Notes: a model not told the origin generated them from the letters alone. 17,809 nt of DNA from Euperipatoides rowelli (GCA_003024985.2 PXIH01S0021321.1), one strand, 5' to 3'; shown: positions 8,353 to 17,284, numbered from the stretch's first letter. Program-made: numbers and translations.

Positions 8353-8640
8353 CTACAAGTGCAGAGGTTTGGTGTTTAACGTCGGAACACCATCACTACT
8401 ACCAGGTGGCGCAGTTGTTATACGTGGCTTTTTATAGCAATGTTCTTCGGTATGCCCTGGTATTTTACAGAAGTTGCAGAATAGGGCAGGCCTAACTCGT
8501 TCTTTAACTACTTTCTCCCTGCTTTGTTTAATCAATTCCACCATGCTAGTTTTTAGCTCTTCGACTTGTTTAGCTAATGTGACCTCTGGCTTATTTTTCA
8601 CGCTCATACTGTTAACAGATCGGCTTTTCTCCGCTAACAA
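8353..8640 (-). pseudogene. gag: Gag nucleocapsid segment with one CCHC zinc knuckle
   Basis: A 95-codon open frame. A lysine-rich helix-like stretch (VTLAKQVEELKTSMVELIK) precedes a perfect C-X2-C-X4-H-X4-C zinc knuckle, CNFCKIPGHTEEHC, at 8437-8478, followed by a basic KKPR. In the family this module binds and packages the element RNA. A single knuckle is present. The frame ends at 8353-8355, after which the gag-pol junction continues in other frames. Confidence 0.85.
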
Positions 8641-9093
8641 TTTGAACTAAGCTCAATGTCTTCGATATACTCAATGCTTTCTCGTAAGTTTAAATTACTT
8701 TTTTGTATTAGTTCAACTCCTAGGTTTGGGAGTAGGCCTATCTTATATCTCTAGTACCGATTTTTCATGTTCGACTAAGGAATGTCCGGGTGGAGGCCTT
8801 AATGGTTCCACGAGGGCAAATAAACATAACTGATAGCTTAGCATGCTGTCATCTACACCTTGCATACATTTTTGAACAATTTTCTCATTTGTGTTTTGTC
8901 AACTTCTAAAGAAAATAGCTTACGTAAGGTTTGGAGTCTTTCCTCTAATGTTAGGATGTTTTGGCTTCCTAACCCGGCCACATATAACGCTTTCGCTTTG
9001 TTCGTTATCCTTTTTACAAGAATAAACCGAGCCTTCGCATCAGGCCAATTATATTGGGCATTAAGTGCTCGAAATTCAGCTATATACCTCTAT
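8641..9093 (-). pseudogene. gag: Gag capsid core (frameshifted)
   Basis: No single frame is open, but switching frames gives capsid-like text: ARFILVKRITNKAKALYVAG and NILTLEERLQTLRKLFSLEV (about 8908-8960). This is the helical pattern (R-F-L...A..L..L..L..L) of Ty3/gypsy and retroviral capsids. It sits between the N-terminal gag frame and the zinc knuckle, where capsid belongs. Several stops, including ones near 8743 and 8720, show decay. Confidence 0.65.
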
Positions 9094-9678
9094 TCAGAAC
9101 ACATCTCCCTCTAAAATCTGGAAAGGGGCTAATTCGGTAGATACATCATATCCGGTATGTGAAGCCCAGCTATCTGGTAACTGACAAATAACACTTATCG
9201 GATTTGTGTTTTGTTGATAACTTTCCGTTTGAAGTGGATTCCTATCTTTAGTTGGGGTGGACCTAAAGGGATTAGTTTCGGCATTGTAAACTTGGGGAGG
9301 ACTACTATGGACAACGGGGGAAAGACTAAAATCAAAATTAGCACTACTTTCTTGTTGTCGATTTATACCATGCTGCTTATGCTCATTATGAATAGGGCTG
9401 AGGGGATTATCACGTACCTTATTTTTATTTAACTCGTATCGGAGGAATTCTACGTCCTCTCGGAGCTCATTCATTAATCGACCCTCACCCAATAATTCTT
9501 CCTTTAAAGCAGCTATGATTTTATCTTTCTTTTGCAATTCAAAATTTAGTTCTAATTGCTGACTGGTGTTGAGTCTAGGAGGAGTAACGACATCAGGGCT
9601 CTTACGTTCTGCCATTACATCAACTTGCCCATTGCCCCCTAATTTTATCTGAATATCACTGTCTAATTCTAAAGACAT
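9094..9678 (-). pseudogene. gag: Gag N-terminal region with coiled coil
   Basis: A 194-codon open frame from an ATG at 9676-9678, with no competing upstream start. Residues about 40-85 are rich in leucine and charge (KKDKIIAALKEELLGEGR), which suggests a coiled coil. This is followed by a polar S/N/P/Q-rich stretch and then SVICQLPDSWASH, where the capsid begins. The frame stops at 9094, but capsid-like coding continues in another frame, so this is a frameshifted gag start and not a stand-alone protein. The matrix-like N-terminus is not conserved between families, so the assignment rests on position and linkage to the capsid and zinc knuckle. Confidence 0.7.
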
Positions 9679-10423
9679 ACTCTCAATTGCATATACAAAT
9701 ATGTTTTTTTTTGTAAAAAAAATCTATCTTTCTTTATACAAAAATCCTGACTTTATATGCTTTGTAATTCAAAAAAATTTTGTGATGGTCTGTGTGTGTG
9801 CAGACTAAAAATTAAAAGTTTTTTTTTTTTTTGAAATGCAAAATAATTTTCTGCAGAGCTACACCAATAGAACATAAACATGGCGTTTAGAGTTTTTTTA
9901 ATGTAACGTAGAAAAAATAAAGATTTGTGGACGCCATTTCAGTAATTTATCTGAAGAATTTAGTATTACTATTCTAAACTAGAATTTATTTAAATAAAAC
10001 TATTTTATAATCAGAAGATTGCCTAAATTGGTCTGAAAATTCTGCCGTGCAAGACAAATTTTTCCCTATATGTCATATATTAGATGTTAAAGCTTCGTTT
10101 GACTGTTCATAATCCTCCTCATAGAGCTTCCCTCCCCTCTAATTTGCTCTATTCTATCACGAGGAAGAATATGGATTTCAGAAAACTTACATTGCATTCA
10201 GGTTTGATCCTCACCACTACCTATATACCTACTTAGCCCCGAAGTAGCCGCTCAATTAAGGCAAGTACATGGAGGCATACATAGATATATGAGATATTGA
10301 GAGTCCCTACCTGAATGGGGAGCCTTACTTCTTGTAACGTACCCTATAATACAACTCCTCTTATCATTCCTGATAAGTGGACTCAATTTATAATTGTACA
10401 CCATTTAGAAGTTGAGCTTTCTT

Positions 10424-10495
10424 GATTATATTTATAATACATGAGGTGCGGTATGAACAACCACGCCACTAGCTCTTTGCATTATAAATATAATC
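10424..10495. repeat. Perfect 15-bp inverted repeat with 42-bp spacer
   Basis: GATTATATTTATAAT at 10424-10438 is the exact reverse complement of 10481-10495. The enclosed 42 bases are GC-richer than the surroundings and are not tRNA-like on inspection. It could be the ends of a tiny MITE or a chance pairing of AT-rich words. Confidence 0.5.
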
Positions 10496-11575
10496 CCTGA
10501 CTTGGGGGATATTCCTATTATCTCCATAGCTTGTATATAGGGTAGAGAAGTGCGCGGGTGGCACTGACTCGTCCCATATGAACCTGCTCAGATCGGAGCA
10601 ATAAGCCCCGGGCAAAATTACCAAATAAATGTCATATCTCCAAAACTAGCCTACATTTACATTTACATGTAAACTACATAAGCTAAGAAGTATAACTTAA
10701 TACATTCACATGTAGGCCTAACATAAATGTAGACTATCCCCAAGATATAATATATAGAACAGGGGTCCAATTGTGCTAATTTATGATGAAATCTCTTAAA
10801 GGGCTAGAAAACAGCACAATGAGACAAAATGAGGGCGAGCTAGCTAAAACCTAACAAAATTACAGTCTAAACCGGCTGATATAGGATTAAGGAGGAGAAA
10901 GGGGGAGTAACCCTTTTTTATCCCTACCCCAATAGAAGAGAGCAGGTACCATCCCCATCTCGCGTTGCTAGGTGAGACATCTGATCTGTAAATTAAATAG
11001 AGCATTTTGAATAATTCTAAGTTCTACACACATACAAACACAGAGCGTTTAGCAAACAAACATATTTATTTGCTTAGAAAGACAATCAATAATCATATCC
11101 TTCCCCAAAAAAATCAAACTTACAAATTTCCCTTAACAAAAGTACACCTGATTATAAATTAGGCCAAAATGCGCTGCAAAGAGGAGAGAAAGAGAAAAAG
11201 GGATGATAGGAGCATAGTAAGGGGTAACAAATTCAAATCAAAAGTCTATAAAATTCAGAGTCTATGTTAATTATAGCTTATGGCTACAGGAAACTGGAAG
11301 GTTTGTTGACATCTGAGGCTTGGGTTAGCTAACCATAAACTAAAAGGTGAGAAGAGGCACTGCTTAATAAACTTGCCGATGAATATGTACAGGAAGGATG
11401 AAAAGATGGTCAAATTGTTGTTATTCGATGGGCAATCTGGTAGATTCTGAGGTAAAATGAAGAGTCAGGGTGGTAATTAATTGCATTTTACTAAAAGACT
11501 TCTTTGAAATAATGATTTGTCTTCTTCATCCGATTTGTGTTCGATTTGACATTTCTAACGCTTGTCTTGCTCTGC

Positions 11576-11583
11576 TCTTTGTG
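11576..11583. repeat. Left target-site duplication TCTTTGTG
   Basis: Eight bases directly outside the left terminal inverted repeat, repeated exactly at 17285-17292 outside the right one. An 8-bp duplication is characteristic of hAT-superfamily insertion. Confidence 0.85.
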
Positions 11584-11658
11584 TAGGGTTGCCATATTAT
11601 CCGGGAATTGCACGGATTTCAGCTTAAACATCCGGTGCCCGCCCGGCTATATATTCTN

Positions 11659-11753
11659 AGTTGAAAATTTTTCTTTATTTTTTCTTAAAAAAAAAGAAAG
11701 TAAAGTCAAATAGCACTATAATCTTTGAGATCATTAAAGCAGTCTGAACATAT
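11659..11753. repeat. Dispersed repeat X, copy 1, left part
   Basis: Closely similar to 13999-14090, with a few substitutions and small indels. It is interrupted at 11754 by the tail of an inserted LINE and resumes at 12284. Confidence 0.75.
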
Positions 11754-12283
11754 TTATTTATTTATTTATTTATTTATTAGTGTACAGTGTAAGTCATTGT
11801 ATGACTTGTACCGTATTTGCTTACAAAAGAAAAAGCTTACAGGCACAAATTTAGTACAATGATAAATTACAGAAATTACAATAAACAAAACAAATAAAAA
11901 CACAAATAGAAAATTAAGTATATCAATTTAAAATACAAGTAAAATGTGGGATAAATTATAACATCAGCTTTAAATACTATATAGCAATGGTAGATTACAG
12001 AANTTGTCGTCACTATAGAGAAAATTGTCTAGGTTAGTTTTAAATCCTCGGTAGGAAGTACATTCAAAAGAGGACTGAGGAAGGTTATTCCACCACTGAA
12101 TGGATCTGTTATATATAGAATGTGCCATGGCATTTGTTCTTTTAAAGTTATACCTAATTTTAAAAGTATTAACACTCCTGGTTTTACCANAAGAAAAAAG
12201 GTATAAATTATTTTTGTTCTCCAATACAACAATTTGTTTGTACATAAAAACTAGATCACCACGGATGCTTCTCTGTATTGGTG
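11754..12283 (-). mobile_element. 5'-truncated LINE insertion, RT C-terminus and 3' UTR
   Basis: On the minus strand the fragment begins in the C-terminal part of a non-LTR reverse transcriptase, with the typical string IRGDLVFMYK and then IQWWNNLPQSSFE. The frame stops at 11970, and a 3' UTR of about 190 bp follows. Near the end is a 7-bp stem hairpin (AAGTCAT/ATGACTT, 11791-11807), and the element ends in an (AATA)n tail at 11754-11779. ACATAT at 11748-11753 and ACATTAT at 12284-12290 look like a slightly diverged target-site duplication. Single 'n' bases at 12003 and 12190 do not break the frame, so they look like ambiguous bases and not gaps. The style is that of CR1/Jockey-like LINEs. 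The clade is not determined. Confidence 0.8.
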
Positions 12284-12348
12284 ACATTATGACCGGTATT
12301 CACAATATGGGACAAAAGGAGATATGTTGTAGCTATTTAGACGAATCG
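12284..12348. repeat. Dispersed repeat X, copy 1, right part
   Basis: Similar to 14084-14148 (about nine in ten bases by eye). It ends next to the 'n' at 12349. Confidence 0.7.
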
Positions 12349-12441
12349 NATTTTATTAAATATCATTATTTGATTAAGAACATTGAGGATTATTAGTGTA
12401 TTTACATTATTTTTTTATAAACATGTTTCGTTTAGCAACAG

Positions 12442-12548
12442 GTGCCCGCCCCCAAGATGGGGTGTCCGATATGATTATTATTAGTGATATCGACGAAAAT
12501 GGGATCAATTTAAATTTGAAAACACGTTATCAGCGAGATCAGATCTAT
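12442..12548 (+). CDS. Exon of an unconventional myosin motor domain (partial host gene)
   Basis: The frame through this segment reads DGVSDMIIISDIDENGINLN followed by LKTRYQRDQIY. This is the pattern at the start of myosin heads (D-x-V-x-D-M...L/I-x-E-x-x-I-x-x-N-L-x-x-R-Y-x-x-x-x-I-Y), directly before the family's T-Y-x-G-x-I-L segment. The exon ends precisely at that point on TAT|GTATCC, a usable 5' splice site at 12549. On the left there are two AGs, TTTCGTTTAG (12435) and CAACAG (12441). I chose the second, and the exon would start at 12436 with the first. Later motor exons (P-loop, switch regions) are not in the window. The myosin class cannot be set from about 35 residues. The gene could be intact elsewhere on the chromosome or be an exon copy here. 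Confidence 0.65.
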
Positions 12549-13220
12549 GTATCCTTTGTTGTTTTTATACTTAAAATTTAAATCCTATAGCCATATACTG
12601 TAAATCGACTTTATTTGGATTAAATAAGGAAGTGTTCCAATATTTCAGAGTAACACCTGTCTTTTAGCTTAAAATTCTGAAATAAACAAATAAGTAAACT
12701 ATCCAACACAATAGAAATATTCTAAATTAGCCTAAGCTAATCTGCTTAATTATAAAAAATATCTGAAATAATAATATTGATTTAAAATTCAGTGTTCTAC
12801 TGCTTATTACATTACTTTACTTCCGGGTAGATTACATGTTTTTGTATAACATTACACAGTTATTACCCTAATTCCAAATACTTGACCGATAACGAAGGCT
12901 TTTATTTTTGTATTTAAAACATTCCTGCTTTAAAATTTAATTACTTGTGGCTAAAAAAAAATGTTATTAGGTCTATATACAGTAGTTCATTATAATTTTC
13001 TTTTATTATTTTATTTCTTCTGTTGCCTTATATTAAAGATTAAAAAAAAAAAAAAAAAATCAGGCTTAATTTCAGATCTTTTGTCAAGTCACAGGTATTC
13101 GGAAAATAGCTATTTATCAACTGGGGTATTGAGAATACTATCTTCCATCCATCCATTAGCCTAAATGTTTTGCAATTTTTTTAAAATACCGGTGTTTAAT
13201 TTGCTGATATAAAAAACCAG
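12549..13220 (+). other. AT-rich DNA, presumed intron after the myosin-like exon
   Basis: No second myosin exon is recognisable. It contains A- and T-runs (an A17 run at about 13042-13058). The open frame 12961-13164 is low-complexity and I do not consider it a gene. Confidence 0.4.
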
Positions 13221-13345
13221 GTGGCACTGAGTGATTTGATTGTTAATTGCCGCATATCTGTTTACAATATGAGGGGTCTAACTGCAAAACTCACAGTCAC
13301 ATTGTCCACTTTTTCAAATTTTAAGGAAACAACAAAAAACACATA
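13221..13345 (+). pseudogene. Fragment resembling the N-terminus of a LINE endonuclease
   Basis: A short open frame ending in TAA at about 13345 reads VNCRISVYNMRGLTAKLTVT. The N-x-R-G-L-x-x-K-L pattern opens the apurinic-type endonuclease of many LINE ORF2 proteins. About 75 bp further on lies the (TTTA)n end of another LINE in the opposite orientation. It could belong to the same plus-strand LINE as the motifs at 15261-15424, but the order with the ORF1 remnant is wrong for one simple copy. Confidence 0.35.
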
Positions 13346-13417
13346 AAAATTAAAAGAGAAGTCTATTTTAACTTATATTGTAATTTTTATTTACAATGGG
13401 TCATAAAGAATTGTTTA

Positions 13418-13700
13418 TATATTTATTTATTTATTTATTAACATAAACCAAGGTCAAAAGACCAGTTACAGTTATGTATGATGAAGATAAAATTACAGTA
13501 ATTATGAACTATATGTACATTATAAGGAAAGAGAAACAATGAGAACAAAAAAAAAAGGGAAAGAAATAGAAATTAATAACAAAATGTCTATAAAATAATC
13601 AATAAAATAATTATTTACAAATAATGTGTTACACCTAGAACAATTTAGTAGAAAAATAAAAATTGTCATCAAGATACATCAACAGTGTAAAAAAAAAAAA
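13418..13700 (-). mobile_element. LINE 3' end with (AATA)n tail (minus strand)
   Basis: On the minus strand the sequence ends in GGTCTTTTGACC (a 4-bp stem hairpin, 13452-13463), a short spacer and an (AATA)n tail at 13418-13440. This mirrors the layout of the LINE at 11754-12283 (hairpin, spacer, AATA repeat), although the sequences differ. No coding part could be recognised upstream, so the right limit is approximate. Confidence 0.5.
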
Positions 13701-13998
13701 AAAAAAAGATTTTGAGTAGTAAATTATGTAGTGTAACATTGCATTCCCACAACTAAAGAGAAAGAGAGGAAAAAAAAAATTGAGAGCCTTTAAAAAAGAA
13801 CAAATTCATTTTTAAGTATGAGGGAGAGTAAAAAATAATAAGATAAAATTATAATAAACAATGGTGGTTATTACTGATTCAAGAAGTATTTAACAAAAAA
13901 TTGAAACTATTTATAGTGAGGGGAAAAAAAAAGAGAAAGTTATAAATATTTGTGTAAAAAATACACAAGTTGTAGATAGAGATATATAGTAAATATGG
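13701..13998. other. A-rich non-coding stretch
   Basis: Purine-rich low-complexity DNA with repeated AAAGAGAAAG-like words. The minus-strand frame 13879-14088 spans a low-complexity run and the start of repeat X and is not supported as a gene. Confidence 0.4.
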
Positions 13999-14148
13999 AG
14001 TTGAAAATTTTTCTTTCTTTTTCCTTAAAAAAAAGAAAGTAAAGTCAAATAGCATTATAATCTTCGAGATCATTAAAGCAGTCAACATATGGACAGGTAT
14101 TCACAATATAGGACAAAAGGAGATATGTTGTAGCTGTTTAGACAAATC
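13999..14148. repeat. Dispersed repeat X, copy 2 (without the LINE insertion)
   Basis: It aligns in two parts to copy 1: 13999-14090 with 11659-11753, and 14084-14148 with 12284-12348. It lacks the 530-bp LINE between them, so it preserves the unoccupied configuration of that site. The nature of X is unknown. Confidence 0.75.
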
Positions 14149-14449
14149 ATAGCTCTGTAAAGAGGATCTGAATAGCTTGCCCTTTTATGAGCATATTAGT
14201 TATATTAAACATTGGATGACATTTTTCCTTTGGCCCAATAATGAGAACCAATATTTAAAATTTCAGGATAAAGATAAGCCAAAGTTTTCTCATACAATTT
14301 TACTCAGTTTCAAGATAGTGAGTTGGTTTTTGTAAAAGAAGGTGAAAATTGCTGATGATAACCTAACTATAGATTTGGTTATAAAATAATTCAATAATTT
14401 TTATCAACAATACGGTTCAATTTAAAATATCAAAGCTACAATTATAAAT

Positions 14450-14650
14450 ATGCCTGGAAATATTAAGTTTGAAGCATCTCCAATTACTTTTGATTTGAAG
14501 CTAGCCGATAATATTGATATTGAATCATTACCATTCTTATTACCTTCAACAATATTAAATATTATTTTCAAAGTTAATGGGAAAGAAAAGTCTTGTTATA
14601 AATGTTCCATGTCTGATCACTTAGCTTAAGACTGCCTCAAAGCTTTGTAG
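14450..14650 (+). pseudogene. LINE ORF1 remnant with CCHC zinc knuckle
   Basis: From an ATG at 14450 the frame reads MPGNIKFEASPITF, later LPFLLPSTILNI, and then a zinc knuckle CYKCSMSDH at 14594-14620. The knuckle's last cysteine is at 14633-14635, giving C-X2-C-X4-H-X4-C with one X replaced by an in-frame TAA at 14627-14629. This layout, a short beta-rich segment and then a knuckle, is that of gag-like ORF1 proteins of non-LTR retrotransposons. They bind element RNA. No homology could be computed here, and a domesticated or LTR-type gag is possible. Confidence 0.55.
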
Positions 14651-15260
14651 TAGATGAAAGCTCATGATTTTGAATCCTCAATACTTGTAAAATTAAAAGT
14701 TACCCAGGAATTTTTCAAAGATTTATTCATAGACTCACCTGCTAATAATCAAGATTACGATTTTGCTTTTAAGCCGATCAACAAGATATTACATTAATAA
14801 TAATGTTGGTGCAAGGAAAAAAGAAGAAAATAAATAAGTAATGAAAATCAATGTTAAATTAATGATACAAATTGTATATTTTAATATAAAATAAAATTAA
14901 AACAATTTTTGAATTGTGTTTTGTCTTTTGTTCCACTTAATAATCAAGGAATTAATTACCGAATAAAATCTAAGAAGTTATTCGGTTTTATTAAACCTAA
15001 GAATCGGTTTACTATTTCATATGCAAATGCCGTTAAGTTTATAAGAGGAGATGCAATTTTTTTTAAAAATAAATACTACATTTGATAAAATAAAAATTTT
15101 ATATACTGGTAGAACGGAGATGCATTTTATGAACTTTTTCTTTTAGTAATTATTCTTTTCCACTAATAAATTACTACGCAATTATTAATTTGGCTTTGAA
15201 TAAAAAAAAGTTTTATCTTTAATATGTGCAAAGTTAATTATTACTGACTACATTATTTTT
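14651..15260 (+). pseudogene. Probable decayed LINE coding sequence between ORF1 and endonuclease motifs
   Basis: Protein-like text persists in short frames, for example NYRIKSKKLFGFIKPKNRF at about 14955-15011, separated by stops and A/T runs. Its position between the zinc-knuckle ORF and endonuclease motifs suggests the same element. No motif is diagnostic on its own. Confidence 0.3.
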
Positions 15261-15424
15261 ACTGGTGATTTCAATTTTTCATAATTAGTAACTTATAATG
15301 CATTTACATATTTTTATAATTCATCTAATTTAATTAATATTGCAGAAAACTATGAGATGCAAAATATTCCTTCCATTATGGTCCTTTATCTGCCTCTACA
15401 ATTGATTTTATTTTTATTTCAAGA
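15261..15424 (+). pseudogene. LINE ORF2 endonuclease remnant
   Basis: Two short motifs of the apurinic-type endonuclease occur in order on the plus strand. TGDFN at 15261-15275 is the metal-binding aspartate/asparagine motif. STIDFIFIS at about 15395-15421 is the S-x-I-D-x-I-F motif further on. They lie in different frames with stops between them, so at least one indel has occurred. The intact enzyme would nick target DNA to prime reverse transcription. No RT domain is recognisable downstream. Confidence 0.5.
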
Positions 15425-16248
15425 ACACTTACTAAATATTTTTTTTTTTATAAAAGGGCACTTCCCCCTGCCAACATGTTTTATTAATTAAGAATTTAAA
15501 ATCACAAGTAGCATTAAAATGTTCCAGACGCACCTGGGAACACTAATGTAAAGGCATATAAGCATTTTTCAACGTAAATTTACATAATCAAAAATATAAC
15601 TAGACTCTATTATTTCCAATCAAATAGTCCTTATGGACAAATATTTAACAACACATAAAACAAATTGGATATATTATATTATAAAAATACATTACCAAAG
15701 ATTACAAAAAGACCCTATGAATTCAAGGTCAAATATACAGTTTACGCAAGTATTAAAAAATAAATAACTATAAGGTAATCTTGAAGATTAAATATCAAAC
15801 TGTTTAACATATATTATAAGCAAGAAATATTAAAAAAGAGCTATATAATTCACCCTAGGTCAAGTTTAACACTAAATTACTTAAATTACGATCCAAGAGA
15901 ATCAAATCACACATATTTTTCGTATCATTGTAAAATTGAAACAGTGTTTTATATATATAAAACGTTAAAAAAAAAATCTCGTAGTAATCAAAATCTTATA
16001 TAATCCAATAACATCCTTTTTAACTCACAAAGTTAGAATATTTAGCAACTTCTAACTGATTATTCTTAAACCTAAGAAATCACAGCAGCTCTACCAAATT
16101 AAGAGAGTTTGAGGAACTTAAGAAAAGTCCAAGGATGGAATTCCTTCTTTGAATATCTTGAATGTTTCGCAGCAACGTGGTAATTCCATGAAGCGTTTAT
16201 ATTTCGGGCAACACAGTGCAATGTAGCTTTTAATTTCGTGCCCCAGGT
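15425..16248. other. AT-rich stretch without a recognisable gene
   Basis: No open frame of note and no clear motif on either strand. It may include more of the decayed LINE, but I cannot support this. The minus strand near 16130-16248 still has protein-like text (CPKYKRFMELPRCC) in a different frame from the ORF to its right, so that decayed ORF may extend into it. Confidence 0.35.
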
Positions 16249-16871
16249 TTAAGGACTTAAACACATTGGCAATCGGTTCTTCGTAACTATATGGGCAAAG
16301 TTATTTCCAGGTAAGAGAATGAAATATGTGATATCTGACTCTATAAATTTTGTAAATAAATCCATTTCTATAATTAGTGGTGAGGAAATAAATTTAAGAT
16401 GATCAGAAAAATTAATTTTATTGAAATTGCTTCTTTCTGTTATACCAAATTTCGATAGTGATCCATTAATCAGAACATTTTCAAACTTACTCGGGAGATC
16501 ATAGAGTTTTAGCGTAATTTTTTTATTCTGCAATTTTTATTCTGTAGCAATAATGTTATTTGATAATAATATTCGTTCAAAGTCTTGTAATATATGATGT
16601 ATCGATGTTCCATTTTCAAATGTAGGCTAAAGTAAAACTATTTTCCAAAGGCCAATAGCCTGAGCTTCACGTATTAATGATGAGTATTTACAGTTATTTA
16701 ATGCCTTTATAATGACTGCTGGATCACTTTTTAATAGCCTACCATAACTGTCAACCGCTCCAATAGCCATTGCTGGGTGGTAACTTAGCTTTAAACTCGC
16801 TTAATAATTTTCTTTAATTGTAAAACATTTTCTCCTCTATCCAGTCTAAAAGTGGCATATACTATTTCCAT
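16249..16871 (-). pseudogene. Unrecognised decayed protein-coding sequence (about 207 codons)
   Basis: Read on the minus strand from an ATG at 16869-16871 (MEIVYATFRLDRGENVLQLK), the frame breaks near 16795. It then continues in one register to 16249 with two in-frame stops (16627-16629 and about 16539-16541). Each piece is strongly protein-like, for example SYHPAMAIGAVDSYGRLLKS, LNNCKYSSLIREAQAIGLWK and KKITLKLYDLPSKFENVLIN. No family comes to mind. The I-x-L-x-x-L-P pattern is loosely like the RNA-binding part of some LINE ORF1 proteins, but this is weak. It lies inside the hAT-like ends, near the right one, yet shows no hAT transposase hallmarks that I can see. Confidence 0.5.
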
Positions 16872-17094
16872 TTTAGAATAATTCTCGCTTTCCGTATTAG
16901 AATGACAGATTTCCAAATAGGTTAAAATAAATCATTATTTTTGGTGGGAAAATCACACGTTACCTTATCATGGTGAATAATTGAAAAAACAACAGAATTA
17001 TAAAAATAAATTTCCTCTCCAAGAGGAGAAGAAATGTATTTTTTTTAATAACTTAAATTGAACTTATAATAATTGAATATATAACTGATTGAAA

Positions 17095-17217
17095 CTAGGA
17101 CTAACAGGTTCCTTGATGTAATAAGGGCAGCGTACTTGGAAAAACCCGAGGTGAGCTGTTAAAGCTAGGGAAAAAACCGTTCCTTAACTGCCCAAGCCGA
17201 GGCGCGAACCTGTACAC
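17095..17217 (-). repeat. Possible tRNA-derived SINE-like fragment
   Basis: On the minus strand GGTTCGCGCC (17201-17210) resembles the B box of a polymerase III promoter (GGTTCRANNCC) with one mismatch. The surrounding 120 bases are much GC-richer than the neighbours. No A box or cloverleaf could be built, and the right side is cut by the 'n' at 17218. Confidence 0.2.
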
Positions 17218-17284
17218 NGGGGGGGTTACCCCCTAAAAATTTGTGTGTCACCCGGATTTTGAAAATAGAAATATGGCAACCCTA

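Larger units (their letters stand above)
1023..9678 (-). mobile_element. Decayed Ty3/gypsy-type LTR retroelement body (gag-pol), split by two foreign blocks
   Basis: Read on the minus strand the order is gag, CCHC zinc knuckle, aspartic protease, reverse transcriptase start, RNase H, integrase (HHCC, DD core, GPY/F), acidic tail. Protease-RT-RNase H-integrase order with a GPY/F module is the Metaviridae (Ty3/gypsy) arrangement. The copy is dead: the RT core is missing near 3750, several frames are broken and many stops are present. Segments 2733-3285 and 4936-8085 do not belong to it. They are bracketed by exact duplications of element sequence next to 'n' characters. I could not identify LTRs, a primer-binding site or target-site duplications, so the outer limits given are those of coding similarity only. 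Confidence 0.85.
9679..11583. other. AT-rich non-coding DNA upstream of gag
   Basis: The 5' LTR and primer-binding site of the retroelement should lie in the first part of this stretch. I found no segment repeated left of 1023 and no convincing tRNA 3' end, so neither is annotated. A short inverted repeat sits at 10424-10495. A less AT-rich patch at about 10540-10610 contains no open frame of note. No RNA gene was recognised. Confidence 0.45.
11584..17284. mobile_element. hAT-like DNA transposon ends (TIR plus 8-bp TSD) enclosing 5.6 kb
   Basis: The left end TAGGGTTGCCATATT (11584-11598) is exactly reverse-complemented at the right end (17270-17284). CCGGG lies subterminally at both ends. 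Perfect 8-bp direct repeats flank the pair. TA..G ends with 8-bp duplications fit hAT. No transposase is visible inside. The interior begins and ends with an 'n' 75 and 66 bp from the ends and contains unrelated repeats plus a host-like exon. The real insertion could therefore be a MITE of a few hundred bases or less with other contigs placed in its gap, or a larger element nested with other repeats. Confidence 0.7.

Noticed and set aside
8860-9432. Plus-strand frames 8860-9114 and 9211-9432
   Set aside because: Antisense of the gag capsid and gag N-terminus.
9700-9960. 5' LTR or tRNA primer-binding site upstream of gag
   Set aside because: Compared with 1-1022 I found no shared long segment. 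Candidate ...CCA words (for example near 9861-9870) do not resemble a tRNA acceptor end.
10424-10495. tRNA gene or tRNA-like structure in the inverted repeat
   Set aside because: No cloverleaf, no A or B box, and the stem is twice the length of an acceptor stem.
13879-14088. Minus-strand 69-codon frame
   Set aside because: Covers an A/T-rich low-complexity run and part of repeat X. No independent support.
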